A stretch of 6,773 bases of DNA from an uncultured Caryophanales bacterium (GTDB lineage Bacteria > Bacillota_I > Bacilli_A > RF39 > UBA660), in assembly GCA_947065955.1 (NCBI GenBank), contig CAMSXY010000069.1, positions 1-6,773 on the forward strand, in the 5' to 3' direction. Shown in pieces: positions 1 through 6,230 of the stretch. Each line of letters opens with the position of its first letter. Positions within the stretch are counted from its first letter, which is position 1. The notes beneath the pieces are model-generated. The model was not told where the DNA came from. It did not search any database and saw only the letters and a list, made by a program, of their open reading frames with translations. A program made the translations under genes and the position numbers.

Positions 1-44
1 CACAAGGATGAACACTCTTTCCCTACACGACGCTCTTCCGATCT
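1..44 (+). other. Illumina P5/read-1 adapter remnant (non-genomic)
   Basis: Positions 12-44 match the standard Illumina TruSeq read-1 adapter, which starts ACACTCTTTCCC and ends CTCTTCCGATCT, with no mismatch. The three bases before a preceding 8-mer are CAC, as at the end of the P5 oligo, so positions 4-11 (AAGGATGA) sit exactly where an 8-nt i5 index would be. This is library-construction DNA left in the assembly. Genomic sequence starts at 45, and the left-most gene is interrupted here artificially. Confidence 0.98.
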
Positions 45-386
45 AATAATCTTTTCTGTACTTTGCGGTTTTTGATACTTTTCAATTAAATAAGAATCTT
101 TTGCGAAAAAAACTTGATTGATTTCCTTAAACCCAAGTGTTTTATATACATTGGTTTTAAAAGATACAAAAAGGTCCCTAAAAGGAAAATGATCTGTAAT
201 ATAACTTTCTAATCCCTTCATATATTTCCCATTTTCTACATTTTCAAAAGAAAAAGTAGGAAACGTTTCTAAATAACGATTTTCATTTTCACTAAAGGTC
301 TCCTTTTTAAAAGCAAGAAAGAAAATAGACAACAGTATTGTAAAACCACTTAAGAAAAAAGTAATAATTTTATATTGTTTTTCCAT
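45..386 (-). CDS. DHHW/AlgJ-like protein, N-terminal part (3' end cut by adapter)
   Basis: This is the first 114 codons of a gene reading leftward off the contig. It starts with ATG at 386, preceded by AGGAG (394-398) with a 7-nt spacer; that ribosome binding site overlaps the MBOAT stop codon at 397-399. Residues about 6-26 form a single hydrophobic N-terminal segment (signal anchor or uncleaved signal). It is followed by FSENENRYL (residues 32-40), the usual mature-region opening of the DHHW / AlgJ-AlgX-like family, and then by DHFPFRD, the second conserved block of that family. Members act outside the membrane beside MBOAT acyltransferases and are thought to take part in O-acetylation of surface polysaccharides. 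The catalytic SGNH-like part would lie in the missing C-terminus, so activity cannot be judged. It is the fourth gene of the operon that starts near 2680. Reading on past position 45 would translate adapter, so the end given here is not a real stop. Confidence 0.85.
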
Positions 387-396
387 AAATCATCTC

Positions 397-1794
397 CTAA
401 AATCTAAAATATAAGAAGGGATTATACGTATCACTTACAAGAAAAGCTAAAGTAATAATAAATAAAAGAACATATACAAAGAAAATAATACATAAAGAAC
501 TCTTAAAGGACATTTTCTTCATCCACGCTTGAAGTTTTGGATAAATAGGAATAGAAAATAAAATTCCAAGTAATAAAACAAATCCATAATTCAATAAATA
601 ATAAAGGAAATTTTGATCCCAAAGCAGGCGGAAAGAGAAAAGTCTTGTGGCATAAAGTTTCAATATTTCAAAATCATCAAAAGCAAATAAGAACCAACCA
701 ATCATAATAAAGAATATTGCATAAATATGTCTTAAAAAGGAAGGCAATTTATCTAAATACTTTTGAAAAATAAACTTTTCAAAAAGAAGAAAAAGTCCAT
801 AATAAAGTCCCCATAAAATAAAATTCCAAGCGGCTCCATGCCAAAGACCTGTCAGTGCCCACACAATCAAAATATTACGAATGTGAAAAATCTTCTTTAC
901 TCTACTTCCTCCAAGGGGAATATACACATAATCACGAAACCAAGAGGAAAGAGAAATATGCCATCTTCTCCAAAAATCAGTAATACTTGTTGAGATATAA
1001 GGGTAATTGAAATTTTCTAGGAAGTGAAAACCAAGCATTTCTCCAATTCCAATTGCCATATCACTATACCCACTAAAATCAAAATAAATCTGTAAAGAAT
1101 AAGCTAAAATTCCAAGCCAAGCGGTTGCTACGGAAATATTTTGAATTTCAGAGCTTGTAATCACAGAAAATAACATCCCTATCGTATTGGCTAAAAGGAT
1201 TTTTTTAAAAAGACCTCTTAACATACGCATAAATCCATTTGCGAAGTTCGTACAGTTAATTTCCCTTTCATGTAATTCCTGATTTACCGTTTCATAACGA
1301 ACAATAGGTCCCGCTACAAGTTGAGGGAACATAGAAACATAGGTCATAAAGGTTAAAAAGTTTTTTTCAGGAACAACTTCTCCTCGATAAACATCAATGG
1401 AATAACTCATTGTTTGAAATGTATAAAAACTAATCCCAATAGGAAGAGATAGATGTAATAAAGAAAGATTTAAATGAAAAATCGTATTTAAATTTTGGAT
1501 CAAAAAATCAGAATATTTAAAAAATCCAAGAACACTTAAATTAATAAGAATAGATCCTATTAAAAATAATTTTTTTCGTTTACTATCTTTATACTTATAA
1601 ATAAATCTTCCATTAAAATAATCAACAACAGAAGAAAATACCATTAATAAAATATAAATAGGTTCTCCCCATGCATAAAAAATTAAACTAAAAACAAGTA
1701 AGATAAAATTTTTCCATTTAAAAGGGACTAAAAAATAAAGAAAAAAACAAATAGGTAAAAAGAAAAATAAAAAAGGAATACTAGAAAATACCAT
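397..1794 (-). CDS. MBOAT family O-acyltransferase (AlgI/PatA-like)
   Basis: This is a complete polytopic membrane protein of 465 aa, the usual length for AlgI-type MBOAT enzymes. These move an acyl group, normally acetyl, across the cytoplasmic membrane for O-acetylation of surface glycans. Visible family blocks are GISFYTFQTMSYSIDVYRG (120-138), MFPQLVAGPI (155-164), QIYFDFSGYSDMAIG (235-249), FWRRWHISLSSWFRDYVYIP (274-293) and LTGLWHGAAWNF (314-325). His319 in LWHG is the expected catalytic histidine, with His279 in the FWRRWH block. The C-terminus ends in the PF-YFRF tail common in Firmicutes members, so the gene is not truncated. Start: ATG at 1794 lies 6 nt from a very strong GGAGGAGG site (1801-1808). 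The gene overlaps the upstream lipoprotein gene by 14 nt and is followed 10 nt later by the DHHW gene, indicating one transcript. The target polysaccharide is unknown, as no glycosyltransferase is visible in the window. Confidence 0.96.
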   Translation of the reverse strand: MVFSSIPFLFFFLPICFFLYFLVPFKWKNFILLVFSLIFYAWGEPIYILLMVFSSVVDYFNGRFIYKYKDSKRKKLFLIGSILINLSVLGFFKYSDFLIQNLNTIFHLNLSLLHLSLPIGISFYTFQTMSYSIDVYRGEVVPEKNFLTFMTYVSMFPQLVAGPIVRYETVNQELHEREINCTNFANGFMRMLRGLFKKILLANTIGMLFSVITSSEIQNISVATAWLGILAYSLQIYFDFSGYSDMAIGIGEMLGFHFLENFNYPYISTSITDFWRRWHISLSSWFRDYVYIPLGGSRVKKIFHIRNILIVWALTGLWHGAAWNFILWGLYYGLFLLFEKFIFQKYLDKLPSFLRHIYAIFFIMIGWFLFAFDDFEILKLYATRLFSFRLLWDQNFLYYLLNYGFVLLLGILFSIPIYPKLQAWMKKMSFKSSLCIIFFVYVLLFIITLAFLVSDTYNPFLYFRF

Positions 1795-2260
1795 TCTTTA
1801 CCTCCTCCATTAAAGAAAAAACTTTTTCATTATTATCACTAACAATATAAATAAGATAATTATCGATCTTCTTTTCTAAACGATTATTGATTTTATCATA
1901 TTCCAAAGGAGAATACGATTGAATCATATCAGCAATGGACTGAAAAAGAGCTTTCATTTCTTTTTTTACCTCTTCTTCTTTTCCCTCCTTTGGTTTTAAA
2001 ATAAAATACATATTGTACTTTGAAGTCGTAGTTGGCATACGAATAAGGCCCTCTTCTACGTAAGAATCATGAAAATCATATTTTGAGGCCATTTTCTCTA
2101 GCGTCATAATGCCACTATCCTTAAACATTTTACCGTATTCTGGATCTTGATAAGCAATTAATTTATAATCAACTGCTTCCAAATTCCAAGTTTCTAAATT
2201 TTTTTCTCCACAGCCTGTTAACATTAAAACAATTACAGCAATCAAAAAAATTTTTTTCAT
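1781..2260 (-). CDS. DUF4358-like lipoprotein of the O-acetylation operon
   Basis: This is a small predicted lipoprotein of 159 aa. It begins MKKIF, has a hydrophobic stretch and then the lipobox LTGC at residues 14-17, so Cys17 should be lipidated and the protein anchored on the outer face of the membrane. The C-terminal half has the Y-x-P ... INNRLEKKIDNYLIYIVSDN pattern I associate with DUF4358. Genes of that family commonly sit beside MBOAT and DHHW genes in Firmicutes. Its biochemical role is not established; from context it probably assists extracytoplasmic acetyl transfer. Start: an in-frame ATG at 2269 exists, but GGGAG (2270-2274) touches it. ATG at 2260 is 9 nt from that site and forms an ATGA overlap with the stop of the preceding gene (2257-2259), so 2260 is chosen. 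The 3' end overlaps the MBOAT start by 14 nt, which suggests translational coupling. The family name was assigned by pattern recognition, not by a search. Confidence 0.82.
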   Translation of the reverse strand: MKKIFLIAVIVLMLTGCGEKNLETWNLEAVDYKLIAYQDPEYGKMFKDSGIMTLEKMASKYDFHDSYVEEGLIRMPTTTSKYNMYFILKPKEGKEEEVKKEMKALFQSIADMIQSYSPLEYDKINNRLEKKIDNYLIYIVSDNNEKVFSLMEEVKNGIF

Positions 2261-2658
2261 ATTTGCCATCTCCCATCTGATTCGCTAAAATAAAAATCTT
2301 TTTCCAAAATACCCAAGGTAGCATTTACAATCTTTCCATCTTGAAGTGTCATAATTCCCTTTTCCAATAAGGGAACTCCTGCCATTACAATATTTCCTTG
2401 TTCATCAAGCCATGTATTTCCAACATATACAATTTTCCCTTCCACTTTTTTTTGTTTTAAAACCTTTTCAATTTCTGAAAAAGTAGAAGATATAACCAAT
2501 TCAATATTTCTTTTTTGGTTCATTTTTTCTTGTATTTTATTTTTTTCATAAAGAAGAAGTGTATTTTGAACTTCTTCAAAATGAGGAAACTCCATATCAA
2601 TATTCTCAAAATGATATGTTCTTGTTCCCGTTTGAAACAAAAATTCAGAAGAATTCAT
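2257..2658 (-). CDS. Hypothetical protein, first gene of the O-acetylation operon
   Basis: This is a 133-aa protein that I do not recognise. It has no signal peptide or membrane segment, so it is probably cytoplasmic. Residues about 27-70 look helical and highly charged (a run of EKNKIQEKMNQKR). Residues 74-113 look like beta strands with repeated G-K-I-V turns: EGKIVYVG, DEQGNIVMAG, QDGKIVNA. The end is aromatic and polar (FYFSESDGRW). It is very likely a real gene: it has GGAGG (2668-2672) 9 nt from the ATG at 2658, a good promoter just upstream, and an ATGA overlap with the lipoprotein gene. An overlapping out-of-frame ATG at 2662 has no support. Its place at the head of an MBOAT/DUF4358/DHHW operon suggests a role tied to surface polysaccharide modification, or merely co-transcription. 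No function is proposed. Confidence 0.8.
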   Translation of the reverse strand: MNSSEFLFQTGTRTYHFENIDMEFPHFEEVQNTLLLYEKNKIQEKMNQKRNIELVISSTFSEIEKVLKQKKVEGKIVYVGNTWLDEQGNIVMAGVPLLEKGIMTLQDGKIVNATLGILEKDFYFSESDGRWQI

Positions 2659-2684
2659 CCATACACACCTCCATTACTATATAA

Positions 2685-2713
2685 AGTATACCATATTTTT
2701 AATATCCAAACAA
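2685..2713 (-). promoter_or_regulatory. Sigma-A-type promoter of the O-acetylation operon
   Basis: Read on the minus strand, TTGTTT (2708-2713) is followed by exactly 17 nt and then TATACT (2685-2690), close to the housekeeping consensus. Transcription would start near 2678, a few bases before the GGAGG site, giving a leader of about 20 nt. No operator or riboswitch fits between the promoter and the first gene. It lies about 20 nt downstream of the suf terminator, so the two operons are separate units. Confidence 0.75.
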
Positions 2714-2731
2714 TTATCTAAAATAAAACTT

Positions 2732-2762
2732 AAAAAAAACAAGAAATTTTCTTGTTTTTTTT
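2732..2762 (-). terminator. Rho-independent terminator of the suf operon
   Basis: An inverted repeat with core CAAGAA (2740-2745), loop ATT and TTCTTG (2749-2754) is flanked by eight A (2732-2739) and nine T (2755-2763), which extend the pairing. On the minus strand the stem is followed by a run of eight U. It starts inside the sufS stop codon (2762-2764), so the hairpin directly abuts the end of translation. The near-symmetric A/T flanks could also work on the other strand, but no plus-strand gene points at it. Confidence 0.8.
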
Positions 2763-3955
2763 TAGATTATTTCATTTCGTATATTGGGATTTTTTAAAAT
2801 GTCAATAAATTTGTCAACCTCTTCTTTTGTGTTATAAAAAGCGAAACTAATACGACAAGTATTTTTGATTTGAAATTCATCTTTTAAAATTTTTGCACAA
2901 TGGCTTCCTGCCCTTACACAAATTTGATATTTATTTAAATAAATAGCTAAATCTTGCGCAAAAATACTATCATAATTAAAAGTAATAATACTACTTTCAC
3001 TATTTTCATTATAAAGAATAACTTCCTTTACTTCCTTTAATTTCGAAATAGCGTAAAAACGAAGATCCCTCTCATATGCCTGAATTTTATCCATTCCAAT
3101 GTTTTTTAAATATTTAAGAACACTTCCAAACCCAAGTACGCCAGCAATATTTTGAGTACCTGCTTCCAAACGATAAGGAAGGTCATCATAAAGGCGAATA
3201 CCATCCGAAGAAAAACTAGCATTCATTCCTCCACCAAAAAAAATAGGTTGCATATTTTCAAGTAATTCCTTTTTTCCATACAAAACACCTAATCCCGTAG
3301 GTCCATAGACTTTATGTGCGGAAAACGCTAAAAAGTCTAGATCAAGATCTTGAACATCTACAGGCATATGAGCAACACTTTGTGCTCCATCTACTACAAC
3401 TGTAACATTTTGTTCATGGGCATAAGCAATCATTTCTTTAAGAGGTCGAATATCTCCTACCACGTTAGTAATATGGGCAATACTAATAACTTTGGTGTTA
3501 GAATTTAAAACAGTTTTTAAATTTTCTAAAGTGACTTTATGCTCTTGATCTAACGGAATATAACGGATTTTAAAATGAAGTTGGTCTCGAAGCTCAAACC
3601 AAGGAAGAACATTTGAAGCATGTTCACTCTTCGTCAAAAGAACTTCATCTTTCTCCGTTAGAATATTCTTATAATATCCAAATATAATTTTATTTAAACT
3701 ATCGGTAGCTCCTGATGTAAAAACAATTTCACTTTCATCTTTAGCATGAATAAATTCTTTTACAAGACCCCTAGTTTCTTCGTACTTCGCATCGACGATA
3801 ATACTCATATCATAATCTCCTCTATGCGCATTAGCACTATAAAGATTATAATAATCAGAAGTAGATTTTGCTAAAACATTTGGTTTTAAAGCGGTAGCTC
3901 CATTATCAAAATAAATAATATCTTGTTTTAATAACGAAAAATCTTCACGATTCAT
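2762..3955 (-). CDS. sufS: SufS-type cysteine desulfurase
   Basis: This is a cytoplasmic PLP enzyme of 397 aa that removes sulfur from L-cysteine (giving alanine) for Fe-S cluster assembly. The length is normal for the family. Visible features are IYFDNGATALKP (14-25), the PLP-stacking His112 in SEHASN, VVVDGAQS (186-193) with PLP-binding Asp189, SAHKVYGPTG with the Schiff-base Lys215, RLEAGTQN (262-269), and the persulfide-carrying Cys353 in RAGSHCA. The short active-site loop and the RAG-S/H-HC motif mark it as group II (SufS) and not IscS. Start: GGAGG (3963-3967) lies 7 nt from ATG 3955. An upstream in-frame ATG at 3979 would put this site inside the coding region and is rejected. The sufD stop TGA (3960-3962) lies within GGAGGTGA, only 4 nt before this start, so the two genes are probably translationally coupled. 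No SufU partner follows; a terminator does. Confidence 0.96.
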   Translation of the reverse strand: MNREDFSLLKQDIIYFDNGATALKPNVLAKSTSDYYNLYSANAHRGDYDMSIIVDAKYEETRGLVKEFIHAKDESEIVFTSGATDSLNKIIFGYYKNILTEKDEVLLTKSEHASNVLPWFELRDQLHFKIRYIPLDQEHKVTLENLKTVLNSNTKVISIAHITNVVGDIRPLKEMIAYAHEQNVTVVVDGAQSVAHMPVDVQDLDLDFLAFSAHKVYGPTGLGVLYGKKELLENMQPIFFGGGMNASFSSDGIRLYDDLPYRLEAGTQNIAGVLGFGSVLKYLKNIGMDKIQAYERDLRFYAISKLKEVKEVILYNENSESSIITFNYDSIFAQDLAIYLNKYQICVRAGSHCAKILKDEFQIKNTCRISFAFYNTKEEVDKFIDILKNPNIRNEII

Positions 3956-3959
3956 CTTT

Positions 3960-4718
3960 TCACCTCCAATATGTATCAATGATTTTACAAATTTGTGTAA
4001 AATAGGTGTTCATTCCTTCCTTCAAAAAGCCTTTTAATAAAAGTTGCATTGCTAAATTCTCTTCAATTCCTCGACTCTGTAGATAAAACATTTCTTCTTT
4101 TTTAAAAGTACCTATATAAGCAGAGTGATTAGCGGAACAATCGTATTCGTCAATAAATAAATTAGGTTTTATTGTACACAAATTTTCTGAAAAATTAACA
4201 ATACGATTTTTTTGATCTACTACAGAATGAAAACAACCCTTTTTTACAAAATTGGAAACTTGAAAATCAATTTTTCCTTCTTCTTTGGTAACCCCATGAT
4301 TCCTTATAAAACTTTTTGTAAAAGGTGCTTCATGGTAAATAAAGTACTGATAAATCTCTTCTTTAAAAGCAATCGTTGCTAACTTACAGTTAAAAGAGGC
4401 TCCTTCCTCTTTTAGATAAACAATTCTTTGAACATTCTGTTTAGAAGAATTCGAAAACACCTCTAAAGAAAGTTCACTAAAAGAGGCAAGTTGGTAAGTA
4501 TAAGAAATTTTTTCTCCCATTTCATAGTACTCGAAAACTTCTCCCTTTACACCACTTTGTACTAAAAATAAAATTGGCATATTAAAATTTTTTTTAAAAG
4601 ACAGTTCAGCAGAAAAATCACAGCAACATTCAATTTGTAAAGTAGAATCGATTTCTTGAATTTTTATTCCAGAAGGACACGAAATAATTTTTCCATTTTC
4701 CATTATTAGTTTATTCAT
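3960..4718 (-). CDS. sufD: Short SufD/SufB-family Fe-S assembly scaffold subunit
   Basis: This is a 252-aa protein whose C-terminal half carries the SufB/SufD core signature: KPNLFIDEYDC (184-194), then NHSAYIGTF (197-205), then FYLQSRGIEENLAMQLLLKG (211-230). His198 aligns with the histidine of the S-H-G-A-T motif that is important in SufD proteins. The pattern is closer to SufD than to SufB. SufD helps SufC and SufB build the cluster scaffold and take up iron. Typical SufD proteins are around 400 aa or more; here the N-terminal helical domain is missing and part of the beta-helix seems shortened, although the reading frame is intact and starts normally. The start ATG (4718) overlaps the sufC stop by 8 nt, with AAGGA (4730-4734) 11 nt upstream. 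An internal ATG at 4703 has no ribosome binding site. Because no sufB is visible, it could be the only SufB/D-type subunit expressed from this operon. Confidence 0.85.
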   Translation of the reverse strand: MNKLIMENGKIISCPSGIKIQEIDSTLQIECCCDFSAELSFKKNFNMPILFLVQSGVKGEVFEYYEMGEKISYTYQLASFSELSLEVFSNSSKQNVQRIVYLKEEGASFNCKLATIAFKEEIYQYFIYHEAPFTKSFIRNHGVTKEEGKIDFQVSNFVKKGCFHSVVDQKNRIVNFSENLCTIKPNLFIDEYDCSANHSAYIGTFKKEEMFYLQSRGIEENLAMQLLLKGFLKEGMNTYFTQICKIIDTYWR

Positions 4719-5496
4719 GATTTATAAAATCCTTCACGATACAAGTACTAGTCTTTTTACTTTTTTCTACTTTTTCATAACCTTCTTTTTCAACTTCCAA
4801 AGCCAAAAGAGCATCTCCACTTTTTAAAATAGCCCCATCCTTCATAATATGCACAAAATGTGGCTTTATATAATTCAAAAGTCTTTGATAGTGGGTAACT
4901 AATAAAATAGCAGGCTTGTTTTTTTCAAAGTATTCCATAATAGAAGTTCCTACAATACGAAGACTATCTACATCTAAACCAGAATCAATCTCATCTAATA
5001 AAACGATTTTGGGTTCTAACATATACATTTGTAAAACCTCGTTTTTCTTTCTCTCTCCACCAGAAAAACCAACATTAATCCCACGATGAATCATTTCTTT
5101 TTTCATCTCTAATTTTTCTACCGTTTGTTCCATTTTTTTTATAAAAGGATATAATTTAAAATTTTCTTTTTCACGAATACTTAAAGCAGTTCTTAAAAAA
5201 TCAGCATTAGTAACACCTTCAATTTCCATAGGAAGTTGTACGCCTAAAAAAAGACCTAGCCGTGCTCTTTCATCTGTTTTTAAATCGTTTAATAAAGTAT
5301 CATTAAAATAGATATCCCCTCTTGTAATATGATAATTGGAATCTCCCATTATAATTTTAGTCAACGTCGATTTTCCAGTTCCATTAGGTCCCATAATTAC
5401 ATGAATTTCACCACTTTTTATTTCTAAGTTAAAATTCTTTAAAATGGGTTTATTGTCTATTTCTACACAAAGATCTACTATTTTAAGTCTGTCCAT
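4711..5496 (-). CDS. sufC: SufC, ABC-type ATPase of the SUF Fe-S assembly complex
   Basis: This is a 261-aa soluble ABC ATPase that powers the SufBCD scaffold; it is not a transporter. All nucleotide-binding motifs are present: Walker A GPNGTGKST (36-44), Q-loop Gln87 in FLGVQLPMEI (83-92), signature FSGGERKKNE (144-153), Walker B and D-loop IVLLDEIDSGLD (164-175), and H-loop His202 in LLVTHYQRLL. GVQLPMEI and ERKKNE, together with DEIDSGLD, are specific for SufC among ABC ATPases. Start: AGGAG (5505-5509) is 8 nt from ATG 5496. An in-frame ATG at 5526 would place the -10 box and ribosome binding site inside the gene and is rejected. The gene is first in the operon and its stop overlaps the sufD start by 8 nt. 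The tail EKSKKTSTCIVKDFINHE is slightly longer and more polar than I expect, without an evident function. Confidence 0.97.
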   Translation of the reverse strand: MDRLKIVDLCVEIDNKPILKNFNLEIKSGEIHVIMGPNGTGKSTLTKIIMGDSNYHITRGDIYFNDTLLNDLKTDERARLGLFLGVQLPMEIEGVTNADFLRTALSIREKENFKLYPFIKKMEQTVEKLEMKKEMIHRGINVGFSGGERKKNEVLQMYMLEPKIVLLDEIDSGLDVDSLRIVGTSIMEYFEKNKPAILLVTHYQRLLNYIKPHFVHIMKDGAILKSGDALLALEVEKEGYEKVEKSKKTSTCIVKDFINHE

Positions 5497-5517
5497 CTTT
5501 TCATCTCCTATTTTTCT

Positions 5518-5546
5518 ATTATACAAAATTTTAGAATAAAAAAAAA
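5518..5546 (-). promoter_or_regulatory. Probable promoter of the sufCDS operon
   Basis: A perfect TATAAT (5518-5523, minus strand) lies 8 nt upstream of the AGGAG site of sufC. The start would be near 5511, leaving a leader of about 15 nt. At 17-nt spacing the -35 position is only TTTTTT (5541-5546), so this element is weak, which may mean that an activator or the T-tract contributes. Confidence 0.55.
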
Positions 5547-5619
5547 CTTCTTTTAAAATTTTTGTTTAAAATATGAGAAATATGCACAAAATAAAATAGA
5601 ATATTCGCAGATATTCACG

Positions 5620-5649
5620 AAAGAAAAGAAAAAAAGCTTTTCTTTTTTT
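5620..5649 (+). other. Hairpin with T-tract between divergent promoters
   Basis: AAAGAAAAG (5620-5628) and CTTTTCTTT (5637-5645) are exact 9-bp reverse complements around an 8-nt loop, followed by further T (5646-5649). On the plus strand this looks like a weak intrinsic terminator, but no gene precedes it. It could shield the HIT gene from antisense or divergent transcription, or be chance in an A/T-rich spacer. Confidence 0.4.
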
Positions 5650-5666
5650 ACATTTTTGACTATAAT
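5638..5666 (+). promoter_or_regulatory. Probable promoter of the HIT gene
   Basis: TATAAT (5661-5666) lies 7 nt before the AGGAG site (5674-5678), placing the transcript start near 5673 and leaving a leader of about 13 nt. No convincing -35 box is visible: the position 17 nt upstream reads TTTTCT (5638-5643), inside the right arm of the hairpin. The layout mirrors that of the sufC promoter. Confidence 0.5.
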
Positions 5667-5685
5667 GAAAAAAAGGAGTGAATTT

Positions 5686-6057
5686 ATGGATTGTATTTTT
5701 TGTAAAATTATAAAAGGAGAGATTCCTTCCTACAAAATCTTTGAAGACGATCTTGTTTTAGCGTTTTTAGATATTCATCCAGACACAAATGGTCATATCC
5801 TCATTATTCCAAAAAAACATTATGTAGATATCATGGATTTAGATGCAGAAACCAGAAATCATATTTTTGAAATAGCCCAAACATTAAAGACAAAACTGGA
5901 AAAAAATTTGGAAATTGATGGATTAACGCTTATTCAAAACAATGGATCTGCGCAAGAAATCAAACACTTTCATCTTCATTTAAAACCCTACTATGAAAAA
6001 AAACAACCACTTCTTCCTATAGAAGAAATTTATCAAAAGTTAAAGAAAGAACAATAA
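5686..6057 (+). CDS. hit: HIT family nucleotide hydrolase (Hint/PKCI-like)
   Basis: This is a 123-aa cytoplasmic protein of the histidine-triad family. Members hydrolyse AMP linked to amines, lysine or other groups (purine nucleoside phosphoramidates). The triad H-F-H-L-H-L is at residues 94-99, so His96 is the expected nucleophile. The N-terminal CIFC (Cys3, Cys6), together with His45 and His94, fits the zinc site of bacterial Hit proteins. FLDIHPDTNGHILIIPKKHY (27-46) and NNGSAQEIKHFHLH are typical, and the length is close to that of other bacterial members. Start: AGGAG (5674-5678) is 7 nt from ATG 5686. The in-frame ATG at 5656 would precede the -10 box and is rejected. It is a single-gene unit, divergent from sufC and ended by its own terminator. 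Such genes are widespread housekeeping genes; no functional tie to the suf operon is implied beyond the shared intergenic region. Confidence 0.95.
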   Translation: MDCIFCKIIKGEIPSYKIFEDDLVLAFLDIHPDTNGHILIIPKKHYVDIMDLDAETRNHIFEIAQTLKTKLEKNLEIDGLTLIQNNGSAQEIKHFHLHLKPYYEKKQPLLPIEEIYQKLKKEQ

Positions 6058-6073
6058 AAAAAATATTTCTATG

Positions 6074-6099
6074 AAAAAAACAACTTTTGTTGTTTTTTT
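6074..6099 (+). terminator. Rho-independent terminator after the HIT gene
   Basis: AAAAAAACAAC (6074-6084), a TTTT loop (6085-6088) and GTTGTTTTTTT (6089-6099) form a perfect 11-bp hairpin ending in seven T, starting 17 nt after the HIT stop codon. The A-tract on the other side means it could also end minus-strand transcription coming from the gene at the right edge. It resembles the suf terminator in its A-run / short core / T-run design. Confidence 0.88.
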
Positions 6100-6230
6100 A
6101 TTTCAAAAAATAGAGAATTAACTTAAAAATCCCTTATTTAAAAGTAAATTTATGATATTTTAAGTTTCATTTACTACTTTATAATATAGTTTTGCATATC
6201 AAAAATTATATCGCATAGTGTATAGTTTGA
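6100..6230. other. Non-coding spacer, no gene found
   Basis: This AT-rich stretch separates the HIT terminator from the stop codon of the right-edge gene. I see no open frame with a ribosome binding site, no tRNA-like structure and no terminator for the minus-strand gene. The only structure is a 7-bp A/T inverted repeat, TATAGTT/AACTATA (6221-6239), spanning the stop codon of that gene, without a U-tract. Confidence 0.6.

Noticed and set aside
2515..2721. Plus-strand open frame of 68 codons
   Set aside because: It lies antisense to the 133-aa gene, its promoter and its ribosome binding site, has a composition typical of a reversed A/T-rich gene (long F/K/I runs), and has no Shine-Dalgarno site.
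5497..5526. Longer SufC beginning at ATG 5526
   Set aside because: The extension would cover the TATAAT box and the AGGAG site; the SufC homology starts at the residues after ATG 5496.
5656..5685. Longer HIT protein beginning at ATG 5656
   Set aside because: That ATG precedes the -10 box and has no ribosome binding site. MDCIFC at 5686 is the normal family N-terminus.
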